NCBI GenBank assembly: GCA_024346835.1
Contig: AP024867.1
Location: forward strand, 868,001-932,000
From: Vibrio comitans
Lineage (GTDB): Bacteria; Pseudomonadota; Gammaproteobacteria; Enterobacterales; Vibrionaceae
Direction of reading: 5' to 3'
DNA length: 64,000 nucleotides
Positions within the stretch are counted from its first letter, which is position 1; every line of letters starts with the position of its first letter. Made by a program: the position numbers and the translations under genes. Positions 37,366-45,350 of this stretch are shown piece by piece. Below the pieces are notes generated by a model. That model was not told the origin of the DNA. It did no database searches and worked only from the letters and a program-made list of their open reading frames with translations.

Positions 37366-38604
37366 ATGACGCAAGGTAGCGGCGAGAAAATATTACAAAG
37401 GGCCGATGAAATGGCCCAATTTAGTGCGATGGAGAAAGGGCTAACTCGAGCTTATCTTACTAAAGAGCACAAACATGCCCACCAGCAATTGTCTGATTGG
37501 ATGCTTGATGCCGGGCTAGAGGTTTGGCAGGACAGTGTTGGAAATCAATGGGGAAGAAAAGTCTCAGCAAACCCAACGCAGCCTACAATCATCATCGGCT
37601 CTCACAGTGATACTGTGGTTAATGCAGGAAAATACGATGGTAACTTAGGCATCTTGCTTGGACTAGAGGCCTTAGAGCAACTCAGCGGTGTCGACCTGCC
37701 GTTTCATGTGGACTTGGTCGCTTTTGCTGATGAAGAAGGGGTGCGCTTTAATACCACGCTTATCGGATCAAGCGCAGTGGCAGGATGCTTTCAACCAGCA
37801 TGGTTGGATATCAAAGACAGCCAAAACATTGCGATGGGTGAGGCTATGTTGAGCTTTGGCTTAGCCCCAGAGCAAGCAGGCAAAGACGCACGCTTACCCG
37901 AGGATGTGCAGGCCTATCTAGAAGTACATATAGAGCAAGGTCCCGTGTTGGAGGATCTTAATCTTCCTGTTGGCGTAGTGACGGGAATTGCAGGTGCTAA
38001 GCGTTATCAATTTACTGTTAAGGGAATGGCGGGCCACGCAGGGACCGTGCCACATACTCTGCGTATGGACGCGTTATGTGGGGTTGCTGAGATGGTAAGT
38101 ACCATAGAGGCTTATGGTCTAGAGCATAATGTGGTTGCTACTGTGGGCAAGTGCAATGTGAAGCCTAGTGCGGTAAACGTCATTCCTGGTGAAGTGACAT
38201 TCTCTCTTGATATTCGCAGTGCAGTACAAGGTGATTTAGAAGTGGCGTGCAGTGAACTTCACTTTCAGCTTGAACAGATCGCTCAGCGCCGTCAACTGAC
38301 ACTGGCCTCTGAAATGACCTACCAGGCAAGTGCCGTGCCTTGTCATCCACAATTGCAGCAGCAGTGGGGCGAGGTTGTTAAACAACAAACGGGCAAAGAG
38401 GCGTGCTTCTTACCAAGCGGAGCAGGCCATGATGCTATGGTGATGGCTAACATCACGGATATCGGGATGCTATTTGTGCGTTGCGAGAAAGGCATTAGCC
38501 ATAACCCTCGTGAGCAGGTCAATGAGCAAGATGTCACTGCTGCCTTGAATTGCTTGATTGATATGGTGCAGCTTATGGCTAATCCAGATTCTGCAGAGGA
38601 TTGA
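37366..38604 (+). CDS. Allantoate amidohydrolase (M20 family, AllC/HpxK-like)
   Basis: A 412-residue di-zinc M20 amidase. Metal ligands are visible as His in IIIGSHSDTVVNAG, Asp in KYDGNLGILLG, the Glu pair in AFADEEGVRF, His in EVHIEQGPVLE, and His in PSGAGHDAMVMA near the C-terminus. The lid-domain segment GMAGHAGTVPHTLRMDAL is typical of allantoate amidohydrolases and N-carbamoyl-amino-acid hydrolases. With a ureidoglycine aminotransferase just upstream, allantoate is the likely substrate (product ureidoglycine plus CO2 and NH3). An N-carbamoyl hydrolase remains the alternative. Confidence 0.87.
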   Translation: MTQGSGEKILQRADEMAQFSAMEKGLTRAYLTKEHKHAHQQLSDWMLDAGLEVWQDSVGNQWGRKVSANPTQPTIIIGSHSDTVVNAGKYDGNLGILLGLEALEQLSGVDLPFHVDLVAFADEEGVRFNTTLIGSSAVAGCFQPAWLDIKDSQNIAMGEAMLSFGLAPEQAGKDARLPEDVQAYLEVHIEQGPVLEDLNLPVGVVTGIAGAKRYQFTVKGMAGHAGTVPHTLRMDALCGVAEMVSTIEAYGLEHNVVATVGKCNVKPSAVNVIPGEVTFSLDIRSAVQGDLEVACSELHFQLEQIAQRRQLTLASEMTYQASAVPCHPQLQQQWGEVVKQQTGKEACFLPSGAGHDAMVMANITDIGMLFVRCEKGISHNPREQVNEQDVTAALNCLIDMVQLMANPDSAED

Positions 38605-38605
38605 T

Positions 38606-39442
38606 ATGAACGATTATCAACACCTTGTAGGTTTCGGTATTGCCGGCAATAGTGCCGGTCACCTAGATCAAACGGGAGAAATCACAGCACTTGAGGTTAG
38701 TGATGAAAATGACAAACCTCGCGCTTTGTTTCCCGTTTATATTCCTGATGTTCGCGAGAGTTACTTGAGCGTGGTTCCCTACTCACAGAACACCTTATTG
38801 CTACCCGATGACGTTAATGCGCGAGTGCAAATGGAGCCCGAGTTAGCGGTTAGGTTTTCTGTACATAAGCCATCGCACGACCATGCTATTCAATTAACGC
38901 CACATGCTATGACAGTAGCCAATGACGCTACATACCGAAACTGTGACGCTCGGAAGTTAGCCCAGAAGAAAAACTGGGGGGAGGCTTCCAAAGGACTGGC
39001 CAGTAAGGAAATCACGCTAGAGCGATTTGATAGTGGCTTAGAGCATCTTCGTCTTTGTGGCTTTCATTGCAGTGGGGGCACTTGGCGAATGACGGGCAAA
39101 GATACAGCCTTAACAGAGTACACCGTCTTCTATGATGATTTGACGCAGTGGATTAATCAGCAAATCGTCATTCAAAGGGAGGAAGGTGCCTTACATGATG
39201 TCCAAGAGTTGATAAAAGCGTCCGATTATTCTAACGATATTTACGTCATGGTAGGCGCAGTTCGTTATACCGAATATGGAGAAACCCACAACTTGCAGGC
39301 AGGGGATGAGACAGCTGTTATTCTCTATGACTCAAGAACAAACAGCCTACAACAAATACAAGCTGAGTTAGAACAGCATGGTCAATGTGTGGGTGAGAGA
39401 GTAATTAGCTTGATTCAAAGGGTTAAAAGGCGTGACCGATAG
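38606..39442 (+). CDS. DUF5718/fumarylacetoacetase-like protein
   Basis: A 278-residue soluble protein starting one base after the previous stop, with GAGG at a good distance. It begins YQHLVGFGIAGNSAGHLDQTG, which I associate with the DUF5718 group of fumarylacetoacetate-hydrolase-like proteins. The Glu/Asp-rich middle (MEPELAVRFSV) recalls the FAH metal site. No function is established to my knowledge. As last gene of the ureide operon it may act on a product of the pathway (oxalurate, oxamate or an adduct), which is speculative. It converges on an EamA gene across a repeat pair. Confidence 0.65.
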   Translation: MNDYQHLVGFGIAGNSAGHLDQTGEITALEVSDENDKPRALFPVYIPDVRESYLSVVPYSQNTLLLPDDVNARVQMEPELAVRFSVHKPSHDHAIQLTPHAMTVANDATYRNCDARKLAQKKNWGEASKGLASKEITLERFDSGLEHLRLCGFHCSGGTWRMTGKDTALTEYTVFYDDLTQWINQQIVIQREEGALHDVQELIKASDYSNDIYVMVGAVRYTEYGETHNLQAGDETAVILYDSRTNSLQQIQAELEQHGQCVGERVISLIQRVKRRDR

Positions 39443-39470
39443 CTTCAAATTATTGAACATTGCTGAATCG

Positions 39471-39556
39471 AAGATCCTAGATAATGACGTTGTCATTTCT
39501 AGGATGACCTCTCTGTTTCATACATTTCCGTCATCCTGACGAAAGTCAGGACCTTA
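39471..39556. repeat. Solitary REPIN-like pair C
   Basis: Two palindromes between convergent genes: an inverted unit at 39471-39509 with a long stem (CCTAGA...TCTAGG, inner AATGACG/CGTTGTCATT) and a CGTCATCCTGACGAAAGTCA-type unit starting at 39529. They may end transcription of both flanking genes. Confidence 0.75.
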
Positions 39557-39574
39557 GGTCCAACCTAACCCGCC

Positions 39575-40456
39575 CTACTGCCACATTACCAAACCAGCCG
39601 CTACCGCAACCAGTAATAGCGCAACAATGTCCTTTCTTGGGATGCTTTCTTTCAAGTAGAAGTAGGAAACTAACATAGTAAAAAAGATCTCGACTTGCCC
39701 TAATGTCTTCACGTAGGGCACAGCTTGCAATGACATGGCGCTGAACCAACCAAAAGAGCCGACAAAACTGGCGATAGTGGTCATGATGACTAGCTTTGGT
39801 TTGCTGAGCATTTGCTTCAATGTTTCTCTATCTCTAATGAGCAGATAGCTTGTCAGCATAACGGTTTGCAACAAAATAACGATGAATAACACCCACGCAG
39901 CGCGGTGGGGAAATGGCAAGGCTAAGCTGAGACTTGCCTCTCGTATCCAAAGGGAGGTAAGGGCAAAAGCACTGCTACAAGCTAAACCCAATGCAGCAGT
40001 ATTGAGGGATATGCTGCGAAAGCCCTGCGGGCAACTGAGGATCAATACGGCAACGCCGCCTATTAATACCCCTATCCAGCCAAGAAACGTCAAGCTTGTG
40101 CCAAAGAATAGCACTCCCAAAAAAGCAGAAACTGGCGCTTCAGATTTAGCCAGACCAGCGCCAATAGCGAAGTTCTTTTGCTTGAACAGTACCACCATAA
40201 GCGCAGTGGCGACTATCTGCATGATGGAGGCGCCTATTAAGAAAAACCATGAGTGCTCGGTGAAGGTAGGAAGTTCAGTAGGTTGCCATTGATAGAGTGC
40301 TACAAGGTAAATTAGCGCTAGCGGACTCGCCCATAGGAATCGTGCCAGAGTCACCCCAGTCACATTGAGTGTCTTGCTCAGTTGACTCTGAAACGCATTG
40401 CGCCACGCTTGACTAAAAGCGGCCAAAAAAGTGAAAAGAATCCAGCTCACAATCAT
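39575..40456 (-). CDS. EamA/DMT-family transporter
   Basis: A 293-residue inner-membrane protein with about ten helices in two EamA repeats (about 3-135 and 150-292). GLAKSEAPVSAFLGVLFFGT ends the first repeat and LGQVEIFFTMLVSYFYLKES the second, as in RhaT/YdcZ-like drug/metabolite transporters. Substrate unknown. It stands alone between repeat pairs, and its stop faces the ureide operon. Confidence 0.85.
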   Translation of the reverse strand: MIVSWILFTFLAAFSQAWRNAFQSQLSKTLNVTGVTLARFLWASPLALIYLVALYQWQPTELPTFTEHSWFFLIGASIMQIVATALMVVLFKQKNFAIGAGLAKSEAPVSAFLGVLFFGTSLTFLGWIGVLIGGVAVLILSCPQGFRSISLNTAALGLACSSAFALTSLWIREASLSLALPFPHRAAWVLFIVILLQTVMLTSYLLIRDRETLKQMLSKPKLVIMTTIASFVGSFGWFSAMSLQAVPYVKTLGQVEIFFTMLVSYFYLKESIPRKDIVALLLVAVAAGLVMWQ

Positions 40457-40520
40457 CCTTGGGTGAATAAAATTAACAACTTACTATCCTACATGGACAG
40501 TACGTGATGACAACCAGTAA

Positions 40521-40614
40521 CGTCATCCTGAGCTATATTCCGGCTCTTCAGAAAATTAGAACTTAATCCCACATATAGAATCGATTCGTCATCCTGAGTT
40601 CAACTCAGGATCTT
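40521..40614. repeat. Solitary REP units D
   Basis: Two palindromic units in the gap before the DUF4145-type gene: one at 40521 with stem CTGAGC...GCTCTTCAG, the other at 40587-40614 with CCTGAGTTCAACTCAGG. Both begin CGTCATCCTG. They are in the same orientation rather than inverted, so this is not a full REPIN. Confidence 0.7.
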
Positions 40615-40720
40615 AGCGCCACCTCAGTTTGCCTATAAAACATACATCTTTGTTACGGGACATTATTTGTCGCCTACCTGGCTATTATTACCGCAAATAA
40701 TTAATAATAAGGCTTACATT

Positions 40721-42313
40721 ATGTCTCAAGCACAACATGATTCATTCCACACAACCCAGTCAGTTGATAACTACGCTTTCTTGCAAAGTGAGCTTAACGA
40801 ATTGTATATCCAAGCAATACAGGCAGAAAAGTATGCCTCGTCAGATACGCAGTCGAGCTTGGCTAAGATGCGCCTATTTGTTGAACTGGCGTGCCATGAA
40901 CTCGGGCGTTTCTATGGTCTTATACCGCCAGTTTCTGGTGACTTGATCAATAAACTTAAGCAACTTGAGGCCTCTGGAAAGGTTGATGCTTGGGTGATTG
41001 AAAGTATGAACACTCTGCGTCATTTGGGTAATCAATCAGTACATATCAGCGAAAGTCATGGTCACTTTGTGGCGCAAATTACCTTGTCTCATTCCCGTAT
41101 GCGTGAACTCATGCAAGAGATGCATGAAATTGCTAAGTATGTAGCAGGTAAGTTACTGAGTATTGGCAACAATCAGATACCTGAGTGGCAAGAAAATCAT
41201 ACCTTAGAGTTAGCAGACTCAGTCGCTCTTGCGTTAAGTGGCAGCAGTCAATCAAGTTACAGTATTGCTCAGCACTTCTTAGATAAGCTTTCTTCTAAAG
41301 AGTTTGCGAGTAAACAGCAGCGCGCTAGTTGGCAGCTTGATTTGGAGTATTGGTCAAACAAAGCGATTCTTCAGGGCTGCACTTGTATATGGCTGTTAAT
41401 GGCTAATGCCTACGCCGAAAAACAGCTAGTGGATAAAACCTCAACACAGATCAAAGAGCTCTACAAAAAAGCGCTTCAATACGATAAAGACGGAGAGGCA
41501 TTGCTTGGATTTGGTCAATATCTCACTCGTATTGAAGAATCGAAGCTAGGGCTCGACTATCTAGCGGAAGCTGCGATGAAAGGTAATCATCAAGCTCTGT
41601 CGACTATGCTTTCGGTAACCTACAAGCTAGATAATAAAACGTATTTAGAGTTTATTCAGCAAGGTCTAAAGGTTCAACATAAAGCTTCTTTGACTCTAGA
41701 TTTGTTTGAGAAAATTAAGCGTTATGAGGCAGACCCGCAAGATGAAGTCGCACTACGCTCACTACGTTCCGGCTTGATAGAGGCACAAGCAAAGAGAGCC
41801 CCAGCATTGAATTTTTTCAAAGGTTATGCGGCATTTATTTCTGACAGTAAAGCAGTATGTAAAGGGCTATCTGTGCAACAGAGCGCAGATATGATGGTTG
41901 AGTCTTATGAGGATTTGCCAATTGCATTGGAAGTGGAAGCTCTATTGGTAGATGTAATTGCGTTGGCTGAGGGGCATCAAGAGTTCTTAATCAAGATCTT
42001 TGACCGAGCGGTAGCACAAACGGAAGATTCGCAAAAGATTGCACACATCAAGTCCGTGGTTGCGCTGCGCTCTATCGATCTGTTTAAAGAAGTGCGCTCA
42101 GTGAAAACCCCAATGCCACTTCGCCAGATGCTTCAAGAGGCGGCCAATGAAGGAGACGCCCAAGCACGAACCTACATCAACTCTACCGAAGGCAAAGCAC
42201 TACTTAAAAAAGGTGGTTTTGGCGTGGAAGGTAATGTTGGCCGCAAGGCTGGGGTTAAAAAGGCGAAAGATAGAAAGAAAGGTAAGGTAGCTAAGAAGGC
42301 TCGTCGTAAGTAA
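40721..42313 (+). CDS. DUF4145-type helical repeat protein with basic tail
   Basis: A 530-residue soluble protein. The N-terminal 120 residues (AEKYASSDTQSSLAKMRLFV...LRHLGNQSVHIS) match the DUF4145 domain pattern found at the N-terminus of type I restriction subunits and stand-alone proteins. The middle is helical with Sel1/TPR-like stretches (ALLGFGQYLTRIEESKLGLD). The last about 35 residues are Lys/Arg-rich (KAKDRKKGKVAKKARRK), suggesting nucleic-acid contact. No partner gene is adjacent, and the gene is flanked on both sides by palindromic repeats. Function unknown. The start at 40721 follows AAGG. Confidence 0.7.
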   Translation: MSQAQHDSFHTTQSVDNYAFLQSELNELYIQAIQAEKYASSDTQSSLAKMRLFVELACHELGRFYGLIPPVSGDLINKLKQLEASGKVDAWVIESMNTLRHLGNQSVHISESHGHFVAQITLSHSRMRELMQEMHEIAKYVAGKLLSIGNNQIPEWQENHTLELADSVALALSGSSQSSYSIAQHFLDKLSSKEFASKQQRASWQLDLEYWSNKAILQGCTCIWLLMANAYAEKQLVDKTSTQIKELYKKALQYDKDGEALLGFGQYLTRIEESKLGLDYLAEAAMKGNHQALSTMLSVTYKLDNKTYLEFIQQGLKVQHKASLTLDLFEKIKRYEADPQDEVALRSLRSGLIEAQAKRAPALNFFKGYAAFISDSKAVCKGLSVQQSADMMVESYEDLPIALEVEALLVDVIALAEGHQEFLIKIFDRAVAQTEDSQKIAHIKSVVALRSIDLFKEVRSVKTPMPLRQMLQEAANEGDAQARTYINSTEGKALLKKGGFGVEGNVGRKAGVKKAKDRKKGKVAKKARRK

Positions 42314-42325
42314 TGTAATAAAGAA

Positions 42326-42921
42326 CGTCATCCTGGAAGTTGCGGAGCAACTATCCAGGATCTTGGTGAGTGATTATCTAAGCTTTGTGCGCTCTAAGGT
42401 CCTGACTTTCGTCAGGATGACGTTGTGGGTTGGGTTATGTCGGTGCGATTTACATGGTGGTACCGCTAGCACACCAATAACATAACGTCATCCTGGAAGT
42501 TGCGAAGCAACTATCCAGGATCTTGGAGAGTGACTATCTAAACTTTGTGCATCCTAAGGCCCTGACTTTCGTCAGGATGACGCGGTGGTTTGGGTTATGT
42601 CGGTGCGATTTACATGGTGGCACATCTAGCACATCATCAACAACGACGTCATCCTGGAAGTTGCCGAGCAACTATCCAGGATCTTGGTGGGTGATTATCT
42701 AAGCTTTGTGCACTCTAAGGTCCTGACTTTCGTCAGGATGACGTTGTGGTTTGGATGATGGGGTGGTTTGGGTAATGTCAGTGCGATTTACTTGGTGGCA
42801 CTGCTAGCACATCAATAACAACGACGTCATCCTGGAAGTTGCGAAGCAACTATCCAGGATCTTGGTGAGTGATTATCTAAACTTTGTGCATCCTAAGGTC
42901 CTGATTTTCATCAGGATGACG
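42326..42921. repeat. REPIN-like repeat array E (period about 161 bp)
   Basis: Four elements of exactly 97 bp start at 42326, 42486, 42647 and 42825 (spacings 160, 161, 178) between the DUF4145 gene and the permease. Each runs from CGTCATCCTG to CAGGATGACG with two inner hairpins (AGTTGC/GCAACT, and CTGAC/GTCAG or CTGAT/ATCAG). The intervening about 63-bp spacers are also repeated. Nothing coding is seen in it. Confidence 0.93.
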
Positions 42922-42948
42922 CTGTGGTTGGGGTGACGTTTCTATTGT

Positions 42949-43977
42949 TTAAAACAAGTAGCTATACAAAACACCTGCGCCCATTGCCATGCCTAGGATT
43001 ACCGTCAAGAATGCTACAATCATTTGATTCTTGAAGATAGATTTAAGCAAGATCACTTCAGTCAAACTTGCGCCTGCAGAGCCGATGATTAACGCCATTA
43101 CTGAACCTAGAGCCATACCTTTTTTAACCAAAGCTGCGCTAAGAGGAATGACGGCTTCAGCGCGAATGTATAGCGGGATACCTATGACTGCTGCCACTGG
43201 GATTGCGTACCATACATTGTCACCCGCATATTTAGCGATGAGATCCGTTGGGATAAATCCATAAATAAATGAGCCAATAAAGATACCCAACATTAAGTAC
43301 GGTAATACTTGCTTAAAATCTTTCCAAGTTGAGTTCCAGATGCGCACCCAGCGGCTTGGCTCTACTTTCTCAATGGCTAATGTGCCGTCACAGTTAGTTT
43401 TCACTTCAACTTGTTCTGCAGAAGACTCACAGCAGCTCGTCGCTGGCTTTGGTTCACCACAAGTTGAGGCTTTTGGAGTGTCATCACAGCTAGTGCCGCA
43501 AGAGCCTGTCGAGGTATCAGCTTGATATGCCTCTTCGCGAACGTATCTCTCAAAGCCCAGTTTTTCAAGAACATAGCCAGCTACTACAGATACTGTCATT
43601 GCGATTGCAAAATAGAATAGTGCTACCTGCCAGCCAAATGTCACTACAAATAATCCAATGATCACAGGATTAAGTAGAGGACTTGCAAACAAGAACACCA
43701 TCATTGGGCCAAATCCAGCTCTAGCTCTCAATAGACCTTTTAAAAACGGGATGGTTGAACATGAGCAAAAAGGGGTAATTGAGCCAAGTAGGGCAGCGAC
43801 AAAATACCCTTTGCCGTTTTTCGAGCTCAGGATCGATTGGATCTTTTCAGGTGTAATAAACTCTTGCAGCACGCCTACCAAGTAGCTGATGGCAAGAAAT
43901 AGCACAGTCAATTCTGCAGCTAAGAATAAAAACATGTGACCGGCTTCTTGCGCCATGGTCATGATTTCGTTGTTCAT
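42949..43977 (-). CDS. ArsP/DUF318-type permease with Cys-rich loop
   Basis: A 342-residue permease with about eight helices in two halves. It carries the family motif SITPFCSCSTIPFLKGLLRA (about residues 62-81) and the matching second-half GSAGASLTEVILL. Between the halves lies a cytoplasmic loop very rich in Cys (SCGTSCDDTPKASTCGEP, then CCESS), about residues 150-185, a candidate metal-binding element. The family includes ArsP organoarsenical and SO_0444-type metal efflux permeases, so efflux of a thiophilic metal(loid) is likely. It lies 132 bp downstream of an ArsR gene and has its own 20-bp dyad. Confidence 0.85.
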   Translation of the reverse strand: MNNEIMTMAQEAGHMFLFLAAELTVLFLAISYLVGVLQEFITPEKIQSILSSKNGKGYFVAALLGSITPFCSCSTIPFLKGLLRARAGFGPMMVFLFASPLLNPVIIGLFVVTFGWQVALFYFAIAMTVSVVAGYVLEKLGFERYVREEAYQADTSTGSCGTSCDDTPKASTCGEPKPATSCCESSAEQVEVKTNCDGTLAIEKVEPSRWVRIWNSTWKDFKQVLPYLMLGIFIGSFIYGFIPTDLIAKYAGDNVWYAIPVAAVIGIPLYIRAEAVIPLSAALVKKGMALGSVMALIIGSAGASLTEVILLKSIFKNQMIVAFLTVILGMAMGAGVLYSYLF

Positions 43978-44043
43978 AATGGTAAACTCTATATTTCGAA
44001 TGTATTGGAATTATAGAAATGTAACGGAGTGAGTCAAGATTTC

Positions 44044-44063
44044 ATTTCGATAAAAATGGAAAT
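44044..44063. promoter_or_regulatory. ArsR-type operator before the permease
   Basis: ATTTCGATAAAAATGGAAAT is a 20-bp imperfect dyad (ATTTCsAT-N4-ATGGAAAT form) 67 bp upstream of the permease start. It matches the dyad before the arsR gene in arms and spacing. Confidence 0.6.
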
Positions 44064-44109
44064 ATATAATCGGGAAAAGTTAAATCATTGAAAGTAAAGA
44101 GATTAAAAA

Positions 44110-44403
44110 TTACTCACATTCGTCGATACAACATTCATTTTGTAGAAAATCAATAACCGTGTTGAGGTTCTCGTAGAGTGCGGAGCAGTATAAGGTGCGC
44201 CCTTCACGACGTTGTGTGATGAGATTTGCAGAAGAAAGGCTAGAGATGTGATGTGACAATGTAGAGCCAGGAATTTCTAGTTCCTGCTGAATATCACCGA
44301 CAGGGATGCCTTTGTGACCCGCGCGAACCACCTGTTTGTAGATGGCAAGACGAGTAGGGTGACCGAGTTCTTTAAGGGCTTTTGCGACTTGTTCTAATTG
44401 CAT
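44110..44403 (-). CDS. ArsR-family metalloregulator
   Basis: A 97-residue winged-helix repressor. The DNA-recognition part reads ELEIPGSTLSHHISSLSSAN (about residues 42-61). It lacks the classical ELCVCDL metal motif in helix 3, but has a Cys cluster at the C-terminus (ECCIDECE), a likely metal(loid) sensor site. It should repress itself and the permease, since near-identical dyads precede both genes. Each gene appears to have its own promoter. Confidence 0.9.
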   Translation of the reverse strand: MQLEQVAKALKELGHPTRLAIYKQVVRAGHKGIPVGDIQQELEIPGSTLSHHISSLSSANLITQRREGRTLYCSALYENLNTVIDFLQNECCIDECE

Positions 44404-44420
44404 GGGGATCTCCAGTAGAT

Positions 44421-44440
44421 ATTTCCATGTTAGTGGAAAT
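44421..44440. promoter_or_regulatory. ArsR-type operator before arsR
   Basis: ATTTCCATGTTAGTGGAAAT is a 20-bp dyad with perfect 7-bp arms, ending 18 bp upstream of the arsR start. It is the second copy of the element at 44044-44063. Confidence 0.65.
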
Positions 44441-44525
44441 TAAACTGGCAGTAAAGTAGTCCTAGCTTTCAGCGGGTAGTTTGCAACTGCAAGCTAGGGC
44501 TACCACTTATGGAGCTAATTGGTCT

Positions 44526-45350
44526 CTACGGTCTTTCGCCTGCCATTAGTCTGCGCTCAATATCCGCGATAACCTCAGGGAAATCAGCAATCGTATCAAT
44601 CAAATAATGCGGGTTACTTTTTTCTAGCTTAGCTCGAGCTTTATCTCGGCCTGCTTGTAGTGTGGCCTCATCTGCATCTAGGTACTCTTGAAGTGTTAAA
44701 CCTGCTTCGTTACCCGATAGCAATAAACCAACAGTCCACATGCCAGCGTTATGGCCTTCATCAATGCCAGGGGCAGCGTCATCAACCTTGATACAAGTGC
44801 GAACATCGCTAACACCCAGTTCAATGACGTTTTTTAGTGCCATAAATGGCGCTGGACGACCACCTTGGGGAAGATCATCAGTGGCTACAACACAATCTGG
44901 CTGATAGCCATAATCAGAAGCCGCCGCAATCAGTATATCCATGACTTGTCGCGGGTAGCCTGAGCAAGAGCCTATCTTAATGTTCTTATCTTTAAGCCCT
45001 TGAATAACGTCAAGTGCATGAGGAATCGGCGCAGCGTGATCCGCCACCTTTGCCTTTTGCAGTGGCATGAAGGTTTGATAGATGTTGTCGATATCTTGGG
45101 TGCCCATTGGCTGTCCAAATCGTTCAACCCAGCGAGCATCGACTGAAGGAATTCGGCCTACAGCTTGGATATGGTCCCATTTGCCAAGCCCCATAGGCTC
45201 GCGCGCCTCTTCTAATGTCAGGTCAAAATCGTATTCTCTCTTGAACGCTTCAACAAAGATGCTAGTTGGTGCAAATGAACCAAAGTCCACAATGGTGCCA
45301 GCCCAATCGAAGATGACGGCTTGGATTGGCGAAAGAGTTGAGTTAGACAT
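44526..45350 (-). CDS. phnX: Phosphonoacetaldehyde hydrolase
   Basis: A 274-residue HAD-family enzyme cleaving phosphonoacetaldehyde to acetaldehyde and phosphate. The nucleophile is Asp15 (FDWAGTIVDFG). The Schiff-base Lys is Lys57 (EPMGLGKWDHI). SCSGYPRQVMD and CIKVDDAAPGIDEG are the HAD loops II and IV. The start at 45350 follows AAGGA; upstream extension does not resemble the family. It overlaps pbfA by 8 bp and is the last step of the phnW-pbfA-phnX operon. Confidence 0.96.
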   Translation of the reverse strand: MSNSTLSPIQAVIFDWAGTIVDFGSFAPTSIFVEAFKREYDFDLTLEEAREPMGLGKWDHIQAVGRIPSVDARWVERFGQPMGTQDIDNIYQTFMPLQKAKVADHAAPIPHALDVIQGLKDKNIKIGSCSGYPRQVMDILIAAASDYGYQPDCVVATDDLPQGGRPAPFMALKNVIELGVSDVRTCIKVDDAAPGIDEGHNAGMWTVGLLLSGNEAGLTLQEYLDADEATLQAGRDKARAKLEKSNPHYLIDTIADFPEVIADIERRLMAGERP

